Shown: positions 33,887 to 45,490, numbered from the stretch's first letter. The stretch is 64,000 nucleotides of DNA from Lutjanus erythropterus (GCA_020091685.1 CM034603.1:34968186-35032185), one strand, 5' to 3'. Notes: a model not told the origin generated them from the letters alone. Numbers and translations: made by a program.

Positions 33887-34731
33887 CAAATCATCCAGAG
33901 AGGGATTTGGTCAGTCCATGCTCGGAGGAGGAGACACTGAAAACACACACACACATACACACACAGAGAGAGAGCGACGACGGTGATTACAAAGCGGCTG
34001 AGTGTGTGTGCATGGCCCTCTCTCCCCCTCTCTCTCTCTCTCTCTTTCTGTGTGTGTGTGGATCTCTTCCACTGTTCAAATCCTCTGATTACCTCAAATG
34101 CGATGTGTTCATGCTCGGCTCAGTTATTTCATCAGGTCAATTCCCGGTAGCGGAGCGTCGTAAAGCCCTAGAGATTTCTCCACGGTGCGGATTTGTGTCT
34201 CCTGGATGTAGGAGCGGTGGAACCAGCCGCTGTCGCCTGCGTCCCCCATGTAGCGCTGTCCTGTCCCAGCCAGAGTGTTCACCACCGCACCACGGACGGA
34301 CTATTACTACCACCCCGGCCATTGGACGTATCAACAGTCCACCATACAGCTGCGGGTTTCTATTCGTCGACAATCACTGTCTGTTCAAACCGGATTGGAC
34401 AATTCTCACAAACTGACCTGAACTTGGACGGCAGGTGTCGCACTTCCTTTTAAACCGTCATAACAGTAGAGGCGAGGAAGAAATTACTAGTCTACCATCG
34501 AAAATGCCGCATCTCAAGAAACATATAATTCGATTAAATTCTCTGAAAAGCTCACATTATTATAGAAATAATACTAAAGCCCATATGAATAGTGTTATAT
34601 CACCAAGCGTCGAATAATTTTAAAAATCCAAATGATCAGTTATGAAGGTTAACGGTCAGGCGCGACGGGGCTGCCCCGCTCTAAATACAAGGGTCCTCGG
34701 GGTGGTTTTCGCTAACAAAGCAAGCTCCAAA
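33887..34731. promoter_or_regulatory. head-to-head promoter region of hs2st1 and selenof
   Basis: 845 bp separate the two start codons, which point away from each other. The stretch is GC-richer and CpG-containing in 34,140-34,440. Inverted CCAAT boxes lie at 34,321-34,325 and 34,394-34,398, and an ETS-like acttcct at 34,442-34,448; no TATA box is obvious. CA and CT runs (33,942-33,964; 34,020-34,047) probably fall in the hs2st1 5' UTR. HS2ST1 and SELENOF are also divergent neighbours in human. Transcription starts cannot be placed from sequence alone. Confidence 0.72.
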
Positions 34732-34779
34732 ATGTCGGGAGAGGTGTATCTCCTGTGGCTCCTCTCGCTTTTAAAAACG
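34732..34779 (+). CDS. selenof: selenof exon 1 (signal peptide start)
   Basis: 48 nt encoding MSGEVYLLWLLSLLKT, donor GT at 34780-34781. The Met is placed directly before the hydrophobic core, as expected for a signal peptide. The short exon has little family conservation, so the start is less certain than the other exons. Confidence 0.85.
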
Positions 34780-37700
34780 GTGAGTTTATTATTACTGAAA
34801 ATTATCAGTTGTCGCAGCTTTGAGAAGAGCTTTACATCTATTATTAACGGTTGGTGAAGCTGTCAGCCGTCCAGCGATTGAATCCAGCGATTCAATTTTA
34901 CGAGCCGCATCCTGCTTTAGCCGGACCTTCAAAATGACGTGGCTTAGCCACACAACCTATGAGCCCCGATGCGAAACTGAAGTCTTGTTAATGTTTATTT
35001 CTTATCTAGGAAACAAATCTGTATGTTGAAACGTGTTTTGAAAATGAATGGCAACGCTAAACCAAGACTTCTGGTGTTCTGAATTTACTTATCCCCGTCG
35101 AAATCTGTTCCCTGCTCTGTAAAATGAGTCATAAACGCTAGTAACTTGTGATATAAGTTATCTACCTAAACTTACAGTAGAACTGTGTTGGCAGGGAGAG
35201 AGAGTACACAGTACAGGGAAGTAAAAACAATTCATCCCACCCAGACACACCGACTTCTTGTGGGGTAATAAAATCTGAGTGAACACGGGCTTCCTGAATC
35301 TTGAAAACGAAAGCAGATTGTGTTACATCTACCTGAATGAGTGTCTGAGCTGAAGAACATAATACCTATCTACAGCAGCCGATCCCTCTGTTATTCACTA
35401 TGACACCAGGGCTTTTTTTTTTTTTTTAAACAAGAGTTGTACTTTTGTTCTTTGGTAACAAAGAGGATGAGCTCATGACAGAATGAGACACCCTGTAAAT
35501 TGAATTACCTGTTTACCCACATTCCCACTGGACAATAAAATCTTGTGTATTAAAGATTGTAGCCTAATTGAATTAATTGATTAGTTGTCAACCACTAAAT
35601 TAATCACCAAGTACTTTGCTAAACGATTAATCTTTTTCAGTCTCTTTTGAGTAAATTCTCTCAGTCCAGTTTCTCTAATGTGAAGTTCTTCTAGTGTCTT
35701 TAGTCATCTTAGTAAACTAAATGTCTATTGGCTGGGTACAAAACACACATTTGAGGACACCAGCTTGGACTTTGATAGACATTTTCTGGTAATTTATGGA
35801 CAAAACAACTGATTGATTAATTGAAAGAATGATAGACATCGACAGATTACTCAGTAATGAAAATAATTTTTGGTTGCATCCCTAATTGTGTCTAATTTTT
35901 ATATTTGATAAATAATTGTGGAGCTGCAGTGATTTGTCTAAAAAGGTAATGCCAACCATTTTGATAAATGATTAATCGATTCAGTCATTTTTCAAGCAAA
36001 AATGTTAAACACTGGCTAGTTCCACCTTCTTAAATGTCAGCAGTATTATAGGTTTGGGACTGTTGGTTGGACAACAGAAGCGATTTGAAGACGTCTCTTG
36101 TCATCATCATTCTTGATGATTAATTGTGAATATAATTGCCTGATTAATGGATAACAATAATAATCTTTAATTGCATCTCTGTTATCAAGTGAAAATGTCA
36201 TTATTTGCAGATTAGAGTTTAATAGTAGGGCTGGATGAAATGGCTTAGAGCCTAAATAACATCTCTATTTGTAGGATATTCCGCAATTTATCTTGATATA
36301 CACAATTTCTCTACAATAAAATACTGTTCATTCTCAAATATGTGACGATCCTATAGACTGTGATGCATTGCTGCTGATTAAACTACCCAACAAAAGGGCT
36401 GGGCAGTATAAACAAAATCAAATATCACATTATTTTTGACCAAATACCTTGATATTGTAGGGATGAATATTGGTGCTTTCACAAAATATTAATACTGAGA
36501 GTTTTCATAAATAATCATCAGTAATGTGGATATAATGACTGAGTGGGTAAAGGTAAATAATAGAACATCTAGAAAAGTCTGGTAAATTCAAAAAAAGTAC
36601 CGTAACACAGCCTTTAACAGCAAGAAAAGATAACACTGTTTCATATCACAATATCCAAAATCTAAGATGATCTCCAGTAGGAATGATATTGTTTAAAAAA
36701 TTATGATACCAGTATTCTGTAAATGATAACAATCCTAATAGAGTACTTCAATCAGTACCTTTCTTTGAAGTTTCTTCCTGATGAAGAGCTTTTGTTATGA
36801 CTGGCTGCAAGAAAAACCATATAAATAATTTTACCAAAAGGATTGAATGCCAGTATTGCTGATATTATTACGCTTGTGGCTTTTAAATATGCTTCACTCA
36901 CCAGCCAAAAAACAATGGTAATCTATAGAGTGGCTGGTAAAATTTGAACATTCACTAGCCATTTGGCTGGTGGATTACAAAAAAAAGTTCATTTTCCACC
37001 CTGAAAGTGAGCACTTAATTAAAAACTTTTGCCTTTTTTCCCCTCCTTGCATCTCTCTTATCCCCTCCTTCCTCTCTCCAGCTGTCGGCGTACGGTGCCG
37101 ATCTGTCGTCTGAGGCTTGCAGGGAGCTGGGATTCTCCAGCAACCTGCTGTGCAGCTCCTGTGACCTGCTCGGGGAGTTCAGCCTCACCAAGCTCCAGCC
37201 CGACTGCCGGCAGTGCTGCCAGCAGGAGGCCCAGATGGAAGCGCGCAAGGTAACGGGAACAACAGAGCTCACGGAACTGGCGAACAGGAAGTAATTGCCT
37301 GTCTAGGTTCAGTCACAGTGAGGGGCTTGTCACGAAGACCTTATCAAAGGAGATTCAGTGAGAATAGAGGAAGTGTAAACAGAAAGAAGGTTAGCAAAAA
37401 GTGCATGCCGGAGAATGACAAAATTAACTTTCATTTTGCACCGTATGACTGAGACTTGACAAATGAGATGGTGCACAACAGATAGTTCAGTAATTGAGGG
37501 GTCATGAGCTGATCTGTACGCTGTCTCCAGTCATTTACTGAGCTTCACTGAAGATGGGCTCCTCAGTGGATTGTAGTAGCACTCAGAGGACTTCCTTGTC
37601 AGAATGTGTCACATTTATTGACAGGACCATGTCTTCCAGCGTTTGAAGTGCTACTAAAAACAACCTAGTTTTAACCTCCCTGTCACTGGGTCTGTTGGCA

Positions 37701-40700
37701 CTGTTTGCAGCTGTGCACCAGATCTGTGCTGCCACACACAAACTCTGTCACTAGCTGTCTGTCTCAGTCTTTCTCTCTGATGTTCAGAGACAAGGCTCCT
37801 TAACCCCGGCTTGACATTCCCCATGGGGTCGAAGTGTCAACTTTTTGCGGCAGCAACCTCTCTGTAACCAGCGAGGAGGTGTTACTGTGTGCTCATTGCT
37901 CCAGCGATTACAGCAAAATCAGAGGGAGTCCCTGCTGGGCTCCGACGGATAAACACAGAGTCAAATGATGGTGGAAAAACAATGTAATTTTTCTTTGATT
38001 AAGCAAAGCCCCCAGAGCGTGTGTGGTATCCTAGCAACTGCACCTTGGAAAAGAGTAGTGCACACCTCATTACACCTCTTGATGATAACTCTGTTTCAGA
38101 CAGACACTTAGAGAAAAGATTACTCCTCTTGCTTCTCACGATTTGAGTGAAAATGTCACTTAGAAGAGCAATTGGCTGTCTCCAGCTGCACTCTGAGGGT
38201 ACCAGTAGAAACGACAGTGTCACTAAGCACATTTTCTCCACAGACAGCAACAATTATCTGCCTTAAGAATTCTCTCAGTCTTGCAATTGACATCAGTGCC
38301 GTGTCATTAAACCCTGTGAGAAATGGCTTATTGCGCTGCCTAGTCGATTAGTAAGATTCACTGAGCATGGAGGGCATTTCGGTTACTCATTTTCAAATGT
38401 GCGTTTCAATGCAGAGAGAGCGCTGCACATATTAGCACCTCAGCTCCCCTGGGTGCCATCATACGGTACAGTATGTCTCTGTAGAGCAGGGGAAAGCTTC
38501 CTGAGAGTCTCTCCAGCCCCTGCGGTGTACAGGTGATGAGGAAAACATCGAGAGCCTTTCGGCCTCAGAGGAAATGTTGGGTGATGCTGGATGTTTTTTC
38601 CCTATTGTCAACAAGTCCCATGAAGAGGCCAAAACCAAGCAGGGCTGCCCCCTGAACGCCAAAGATTCAAATAATCAGTCAGAGACCTATCAGTTGACTG
38701 AGATTCTTCCAGTTTGTGTTTGTTTTGTCAGTCAGTATGCATTACAATAACAGGATAAAACTGATAGATGATAAAGTCTTACTGGTAAAACATAAATATG
38801 AAGGCTGATACAGGAGTTTAGTGTGGCGCTGAACTGAATAAAAGAAGAACAAAGCACCTTGTTGAACAGTCAAATCCAGTTTGACAGACTTAACTCTGAG
38901 GTGGGATACAGCGCTACGTTCAAACGCTGTCTGTATACCCAAAGCCTGATATATCTTATTCCTGTTCCTTCATTATGATAAATAAGGGTGTTGGAGGTTA
39001 TTTTGATTTCCATCATTCTGCTGCATACAATTAGCGGAAAAACTCTGCCGCTGAATAGTCCCTGACAAACGCACCATTTCCTCCTTTTTAAAGCAACGTT
39101 TGCAAAACTGCAGCGCCCAAATTATTTAGCCTTGTTTGAAAAAAAAAAGTCTGTATTTTAAAGATTTAAGTCTTCGGTAAGAAACGGCGTGCTTTGGGCT
39201 GAGTGCCACAGACAAGCTGGAGACGTCAGAGAATACTGAGAGACAGACTAGCTCATTGTTAGTTTAGGTGTTTTCATGTTGAATATGTAATATTGTCAGT
39301 CTTATCCTTTTAATCTTGATTCACACCAAAAATGTTGTTTTGCGAGTTGAAAGGCTTACAGAATAATTATGTGGACTTGAAAGAGCCAGGGTTGAGTGAT
39401 CCAGAATAATCCCCATGTTAGGGAAAGAAAATCTTTTAAAGTCATTGTGGTTTTACAAAGCTCACATCCTAGTTAAAGGGTGGGAACATTAATTTTTGGG
39501 GCTTTTTGGAGGTTTTTATATCATTCTGTAGCTTTCCAACAGTCTTCCCTTTCTGAAATCTGAATAAAAGTACATGTTCGAGCATCAAAGCATCTTAAAA
39601 TGTTTTCACACATGACCTGATGCAGGTTTCTTCATGATGATGTTGCTGCATATAAACCTTTTGGTTTGAAGGTGGAGGAATAGATTCTGGAGAAAGAAAG
39701 CTGATTGTTTATTGTCTTTACCAACGCTTTGAGTTTAGCCACCAACCCAAAGTTTCAGTATTTGACATCCTGGGACTCGGGAACAATCGACTTTCTTTCT
39801 CCTGAATTGCTTTAAAGGAGAGGAGAGGAGGGCGTCAGCGCTGCAACCTGCGTCACAGGGTTTTGCTAACGTCTGAGTAGGAGTTTCTATTTGAAAAACC
39901 CAGAAAAGAACACAGATGGAGTCACCCTTTAAACTAAGAAAAAGCTGCTGATTATATTTCACCAAGACCTTTTTTTCCCCATTAACCTTTAGCATTATGT
40001 GTTTGGCTAATTCTTTTATTGCCCGTGTTACATAATTCATAAATATCACCATGTTTGTTTAAATTTTTTAGGCTCTAGTGAACAAAGTTGCTCCCTGCAT
40101 CTGCCGGCAAGCTTGTTTGAGTAGTTAAAAGTGAGATAAAGAGACTGGAGTTATTGACAGTGTAATACTTTGCATGTTTGCCTTTGGTTTTGAAACCACT
40201 GATAGGCAGTGTTCTTTGATAATTAGGAGCCTTTCGAAATATTAAAATGCTCCAATAAGTCTGGTTAGAGCGGTCTATCATTTGTTTCCTGGTTTCCTGT
40301 TCTCAGCAGAGTCGTGACTTGTCTCTGATCTGTGTGGTAAAATGAAAAGCACGGAAATTTAATTTCAGCCGTGCTGGATTGTTTACAGAGAGACAGGAGA
40401 AGTGAGGATAGGATCTTAGCTTTGCATGCGTAATTTAATTTGCTGTGTGAACCAGCCAACCAGGCCATTTACCACTCTCCTCCCCGAAACGGCCAGCAGA
40501 GCATGGTCCTGAAATACTGCCGTGACACTCCAATTTCCTCTAACTTATTGTATATTGGTGCTGGAGGTTTGATTACAAGTGAGCCCCGTGCAAACCGCCA
40601 TCCATCAGCCCTGCTCCATATGCACAGGCTCACAGTTTAATGACCCCCAAGGAGTCGCCTGGACACGTTTATGAATCAGTCTGCCTGAATCAAATTACTC

Positions 40701-42698
40701 CTCCAGGCCAGGCGTCCTACCACCAGCAGGGCCACAGCCCGTTCTGTCTCTGTGTGCGGGCATTGATGTGTGAGGAGGAAAAAAAAAAAAAACTCTACAT
40801 GGACTGCCTAACAATTTGTTTCTCTGCACACAGCTTTATCCCGGGGCCATCCTCGAGGTGTGTGGATGAAAACTGGGGAGGTTCCCCCAAGTCCAAGGTG
40901 AGTTTTCTGTTAATGACATGATTATACTCTCATATTTATTATCTTGTTTTCAAATAAGTGTTAATTTTGACAGCAATTCTTAATTTTGTTTTAGTCACAG
41001 TCATTTAGTCATATTTCAGTCATAAGAATTGTTTAAATTTTAGTCAACTAAATATCAAAAGACTAAAATCTCACTGGGTTAGTTAGTTAAAGTGTAATGC
41101 ATTATTTTAACTTTTTATTACCCTTTGGGGAAACATCTGTTAACATGTTGTACCTTTTTTACACCAAAATTAGCTGTGAAACTTTGTGCTTTTCATCTTT
41201 GGTGTGTAATTTATGAGGGTTGCAACTCTGGGTTGTTCACGTCTCTGATCAACCCAGCTCAGATTAGCTTGAAAAACAACAACATAAGTGTGCTCAACGT
41301 CACTTTTACATGAATTTTGTGAGGACTCGTCTGCAAATCTTTCCTCAGGTTTGCCGTGTTTTTAGTGGTGATTGTGGCTTCACACCGTTTCCTAAGAATC
41401 TTGTTTTCCTTGACGTTAAATGTGAAATTTATCCAGATGTCTGTTCTTCACTTTCCTCCCAAACAATTTTTGAGACATATATAGAGATTGGATCTTGGGA
41501 TAAAACAAATGTTTTCACGATAAAGTGCGATAAAATTCCAGGTGATTATTATTATCATTTTAAATGATGATATGAAATTTTCAGTTTCATCTCAACTTCA
41601 CCTTAACTTCATCTAATCAAATCTCTTCCTACTTTGTCTTGTTTTTATTTGTTAACAGAAAGTGTCATTAGTTTTTTGTGATTGTTTTTGTCATCATAAA
41701 TTACTTTATCTACCTGTCATCTCATTTTCGTTAGTGAAAAAACTTTTTTGATAAAAACTTTGACAAATTATTAGCCAGCAAGTTTATCACTGTTTGAAAT
41801 AAAGTAACAGCACTTCCTCGACACCGAGCTTGAGGTTTGTGTTCTTCTGTGTCTTAATCAATGCGAGTGTGTGTGAAATGCATCCTTTTGAAATCGCTTT
41901 TTGCAGTAGGTGGTCTAAAACGCCGGAGGGCTGATTTTTTTCAAACAAGCTTTTGAAGTTGTTTTTTTTTTTTTACCCTGCGTGTCTCGGGAGCAGACCT
42001 CCCATCTCTGCTCGCTGTAACATTTGGTTAATCCGGTGTCAGGTTACTGAGGTTGATGGAGAATCTGCAGCTCGCCTCTGTACGGGGGCAGACGTCTGGA
42101 GTCCCCGTCTGCGCCATATGGCTGTCATTTGTTTACTTCAGCTGTAGCCACCGCGTCTTCACAACTGTCTCCGCCGTTGTTAACGCTGCATTCTCAGGAG
42201 GTTTGGCAGTTGTCACTAATTACAGGCCTCCATACTAAAATAGAAAGGCTAATTGACTGATTCATGGCCCGACACGTGTCTCACCGGTGTTTTATCTCCT
42301 CAGCTTTTGTCAGGAGCGAAAAGCCGAAGATGTTCAAGGGTCTTCAGATCAAGGTAGGGTGATGACTGCTATTATCTCGTAATTAGACACATTGAAGCTT
42401 CATCTTGAAATAAAATGGGATGTCAAAGATAAATCAGATTATGTCAATCAGATGACTCACGAACATTTCTCTGAATGTTTTTCATTCTCCGTCGAGGGCA
42501 AACCTGCCTATCTAACACCCCTCCTCTTTTTCTCTCGTTTCCCACTCACCCCCTCCCACACTGCAGTACGTGAGAGGCTCAGATCCTGTACTAAAGCTTT
42601 TGGACGATAACGGGAACATCGCTGAAGAACTCAGCATCCTCAAGTGGAACACAGACAGCGTGGAGGAGTTCCTGAGTGAGAAATTAGAGCGAATATAG
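34732..42698 (+). CDS. selenof: selenoprotein F, 15-kDa selenoprotein (gene span, five exons, complete)
   Basis: ER-resident thiol-disulfide protein that binds UDP-glucose:glycoprotein glucosyltransferase and helps glycoprotein folding control. Exons: 34732-34779, 37082-37249, 40834-40897, 42304-42353, 42567-42698; all GT-AG and in frame, giving 153 residues with one TGA read as selenocysteine. Residues 1-20 are a signal peptide; the Cys-rich UGGT-binding part follows (SSNLLCSSCDLLGEF, DCRQCC). The redox motif C82-G83-U84 opens the thioredoxin-like domain, which continues KLGRFPQVQAFVRS and ends SVEEFLSEKLERI. The human protein is 165 residues with a longer signal region. Needs the SECIS at 43,604-43,668. 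An in-frame upstream ATG at 34642 would add 30 residues before the signal peptide and is not preferred. Confidence 0.97.
37082..37249 (+). CDS. selenof: selenof exon 2 (Cys-rich UGGT-binding domain)
   Basis: 168 nt, acceptor AG at 37080-37081, donor GT at 37250-37251. Encodes the end of the signal peptide (LSAYGA), then SSEACRELGFSSNLLCSSCD and DCRQCCQQEAQMEARK. It contains six cysteines in the C-x-x-C pattern of the SELENOF family. Confidence 0.97.
40420..40760. promoter_or_regulatory. candidate conserved noncoding element in selenof intron 2
   Basis: Repeat-free GC-balanced block directly upstream of exon 3 (gcatgcgtaatttaatttgc, aatcaaattactcctccagg). No ORF homology. Inference only. Confidence 0.28.
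40834..40897 (+). CDS. selenof: selenof exon 3 (selenocysteine exon)
   Basis: 64 nt, acceptor AG at 40832-40833, donor GT at 40898-40899. Encodes LYPGAILEVCG-U-KLGRFPQVQ, with the in-frame TGA flanked by perfectly conserved family sequence. The Ala that follows is split across the next intron. Confidence 0.97.
40867..40869 (+). other. selenof: selenocysteine (TGA) codon
   Basis: In-frame TGA giving residue U84 in the C-G-U redox motif. The frame continues in family sequence through three more exons and a SECIS hairpin follows in the 3' UTR, so this is recoding and not a disabling stop. Confidence 0.97.
40960..41760 (+). repeat. AT-rich repeat of the actaaaactaa type, copy 1
   Basis: Dense in gtttaaattttagtcaacta, agactaaaatctc, and cattttcgttagtg words. 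The same vocabulary, in the other orientation, fills 43,985-44,520. Boundaries are vague. Covers part of selenof intron 3. Confidence 0.5.
41990..42300. promoter_or_regulatory. candidate conserved noncoding element in selenof intron 3
   Basis: GC-balanced and repeat-free next to exon 4, with gcagttgtcactaattacag and cgccatatggctgtcattt. No coding homology recognised. Confidence 0.3.
42304..42353 (+). CDS. selenof: selenof exon 4
   Basis: 50 nt, acceptor AG at 42302-42303, donor GT at 42354-42355. Encodes FVRSEKPKMFKGLQIK after the split Ala. Part of the thioredoxin-like domain. Confidence 0.96.
42567..42698 (+). CDS. selenof: selenof exon 5 (C-terminus and stop)
   Basis: 132 nt, acceptor AG at 42565-42566. 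Encodes YVRGSDPVLKLLDDNGNIAE, then ELSILKWNTDSVEEFLSEKL and ERI, followed by TAG at 42696-42698. Almost unchanged from the mammalian protein. Confidence 0.98.
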   Translation, partial: YVRGSDPVLKLLDDNGNIAEELSILKWNTDSVEEFLSEKLERI

Positions 42699-42731
42699 AC
42701 AAGAGAATCCAACTTTTTTTTTTTTTTTCGT

Positions 42732-43179
42732 TAAAGGGTTTGTTCACCCAAACTCTAATCCCTCCACCGGTTTCCAGCCATGCAGATATTTTCACTCAAG
42801 GCCAAAAGATATAGAAAGATAGATATCTGTCTCTGAGATTTCTGCATCCTCCACTTTAATACAGTTTTTTTTGCAGTGCTCACACCATTGAAAAGTGACA
42901 TTTAAAGTATTTAACAGCAGCTTGTCTTTGTAGAAGCTGCTGGTTGTTGTAAATTAGTCACCTAACACACTGACCCTATTTCTGGAAAGGTTTGTGGCTG
43001 TAAATCTAATTTTCCAGTGTTTTGAGCACCACAAACAAAACTACAATAATCTCAGTTGTATTTAAGTTGCGACAGAAATCACATGAGACAGATCTTCTTA
43101 AATTTGAGCAGTTTAAACCAAATCTATCTGCACAGTTAGAGACTAAATGTTTTTTTAGTTTGAGTGAACCAACCCTTTA
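42732..43179. mobile_element. MITE in the selenof 3' UTR
   Basis: About 448 bp. Left end taaagggtttgttcacccaa then act; right end read in reverse taaagggttggttcactcaa then act: 21 of 23 positions match. A TA at each edge (42,732-42,733 and 43,178-43,179) could be the target duplication. No coding frame. It lies between the stop codon and the SECIS. Confidence 0.85.
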
Positions 43180-43603
43180 GTTATTTACCAATTTGTACAC
43201 AACTTGGCCTTGATAGATGGTTATTAAATCACTGTTCTATATGACTGTTTTTGTATATGAAAATCTATCAATTTCTTGTCAGGATTTTACCAAATAACTT
43301 ATGCGAGAGCGTGAAAAGACATAATCACAGAGCCCAGATGGGAAGTACATCTGGAATAATGACCAACATTACAGATTAATCATGGCTCAAAGTGGGTCCA
43401 TTAGGTTTTGGGGGAAAAAAAACAACGCACATCATGACCTGTGTTGTCATCAACCTGTGGGAGTTTCTGTTCCCCCTTCTCTCCGTCTGTCCGTCTGATA
43501 TTCATGTATAATTGTTTTTTTTATAACGCTTACATTGTGACTGATGGGATTTGTAGTAAGAGTGAATCCTAGTGTCTCTCCGAATGCAGAAGTCTTCGCT
43601 GAA

Positions 43604-43668
43604 GCGCACGTTGATGAAGTCCTCACAGTAAACCAGCGTTGGGATGTGAGGTCTGATGTACGTTTGTG
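43604..43668 (+). promoter_or_regulatory. selenof: SECIS element (selenocysteine insertion hairpin)
   Basis: Core quartet ATGA at 43,614-43,617 and TGAT at 43,654-43,657. Helix II is seven perfect pairs: cctcaca (43,621-43,627) with tgtgagg (43,645-43,651). The apical part carries the unpaired AAA at 43,630-43,632 and a small extra stem cca/tgg, fitting a form 2 SECIS. The lower helix has acgt/acgt plus three more pairs across a small bulge. ATGA-to-AA spacing is 12 nt as in known elements. It sits about 915 nt after the stop and 90 nt before the poly(A) signal. Confidence 0.93.
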
Positions 43669-43757
43669 TTTTTTTGCATCTTCTGCTTCGAAGAGAAACT
43701 GGATTTTATTTTGGATGCCTGTTTTTTGCGAGTGAGGTGACTGTTTAAATATGCAAC

Positions 43758-43763
43758 AATAAA
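43758..43763 (+). terminator. selenof: selenof poly(A) signal
   Basis: AATAAA downstream of the SECIS, so that the mature 3' UTR would include it. First canonical signal after the SECIS. Confidence 0.75.
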
Positions 43764-45182
43764 CAAAGTCTCTGATGGTTTTTCTGTCCAGGGCTGATGT
43801 TTTTGTTCATCAAATGAAAAATTAAAAGTGTAAGATAACGAAATCATGTCTGTTATTTCAGTACAGATGAATGTTTTGCTCTGCAGGCCGACTTAAAACC
43901 AAAGAGATGAATTTGCTGACATCTAGTGGTCATAAATAATATTGCAGTTTTGTGTGAAGTTGGCATCCTGACAAAAAGAGTTACAAAACACACTTAAGTA
44001 GGTTTCTTCTTGTAATCTATGATATTATGGTGAACTAAAGCGGAACTACAAACTAAAATTAGATGTGGAGAAAAACGTAGTTAACTAAAATAAAAAATAA
44101 TGATTTAAAATTAAACAAAATTAACTGAAAAGATACTGTGTGCCTTAAAAACTAAATAAAACAAAACTATACAGGAAATGTTTTTAGTTATTGTCAGTTT
44201 GATCAAATTTGTCAACAAGCACGAGGGGGCATTAGTGTGTATGTTTAATGTCTACATGACTGAGTCCATTTCCTTCACATTGTGTTGTGTTTGAATTGTA
44301 GTATCTATTCCGAACTTCTTTAATCTTGTCTCTGACAAATAACCTCATATTATAATTGAAAAAAAAAACAACTAAAATTAATATTAAAACCAATAAAAGT
44401 TAAATATTTTTTAAACAAAAGAAACTAAACTGAAAGTATCAAACCCACCCTGGAAACTAAACTGAATTGAAAATGAAAATGACTAAATACAAAAACTATG
44501 ATAAATCTATTTGTAATGTAGCCTTAAATTACAAAACATATCTCCAAAATTGGCCCTAAAATAAATCTATAACTTATTGTATCTATAACTTTTTTTTTTT
44601 AAACTCTGTGTTCCTTTTTAAAATGTGAAAAATATTTTATACTCACCCCTTTAAGATATCTTTACCTCATTAGGAACCTAATTTCAGTTCTGTCTTGGCA
44701 GTAGATTTTTCCCTGTATTTCCTTATCAGGTGTCCTCTGAAAGAGAAGAGGAACTAAAAACCATCCGACGTTCTGTTTCGGATAGATAACAAAGTTACTG
44801 TGTGTTCTGTGTCGCCTTAAGAGACACACTGACCTGGATTTACCTCCTCTAGCTTCTCCTGTTACTTTTTCATACAGTAACCAGTCTGGATAAACAAGGA
44901 GAGCAGTGAACCTTTTTGATTTTACTTTGCATGTTGAGGCTTCTTTCCAAGAAAAAGTTCTGTTGCCAGTTCTTTAAAGGACAATTCCCTAAAGTTAATT
45001 TTCTTTGTTGTAGGTTTAAATACAGCAGATCATTACTGCAGGATAGTTTGAGCTACAAAGTGCACTGATATATGAATACATCCTCATTGAAATGCCTTTA
45101 CTTCTATATAAAATTTCACATCTTAATAATCTTCAGATTAATTCAAAGAACCACTTGACACACACACTTCACAAATCAGTGT
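43764..45182. other. convergent intergenic region selenof / cldn18
   Basis: About 1.4 kb between the two gene ends. Mostly AT-rich repeat of the actaaaactaa type (43,985-44,520). No gene found. Confidence 0.7.
43985..44520 (-). repeat. AT-rich repeat of the actaaaactaa type, copy 2
   Basis: Repeated ggaactacaaactaaaatta, ttagttattgtcagttt and gaaaatgaaaatgactaaat words, related to 40,960-41,760 in opposite orientation. Confidence 0.5.
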
Positions 45183-45188
45183 TTTATT
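45183..45188 (-). terminator. cldn18: probable cldn18 poly(A) signal
   Basis: tttatt on the plus strand (AATAAA on the minus), about 300 nt after the claudin stop codon. Several other A/T-rich words nearby make the choice uncertain. Confidence 0.5.
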
Positions 45189-45490
45189 AACATAAAAATA
45201 AAATGATTTTACCAAAAACTCAAGTAAAAAAAAAAATTAAATGACATCTGAGCATTTATAAATATCTAGTAACCACTGAAATGTGCGCATGAAAACTAAA
45301 TATTCTTATTACACCTGTCGGTCTGCTGTGAGGATGTGACACATTATTGACTCCTGTGAGCAGGTAGAAAAACTACTGAATGCATATATGAGGCAACTGG
45401 AAAAAAAAAATCCCACAAAGCATGCTGCACGCGATAAAAGCTAAAAGCACACATCTCCGCAAACAAAAAAAATTATCCGTGCTTAAGCCG

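Noticed and set aside
33907..34416. 169-codon plus-strand frame upstream of selenof
   Set aside because: Lies in the divergent promoter and hs2st1 5' UTR, crosses CA and CT repeats, and has no recognisable domain.
39474..39938. Possible MITE with ttaaagggtg ends
   Set aside because: Only about 10 matching bases at the two ends; too weak to call.
40867..40869. TGA in selenof exon 3 as a nonsense mutation
   Set aside because: Position matches the family selenocysteine, downstream exons are intact and a SECIS is present.
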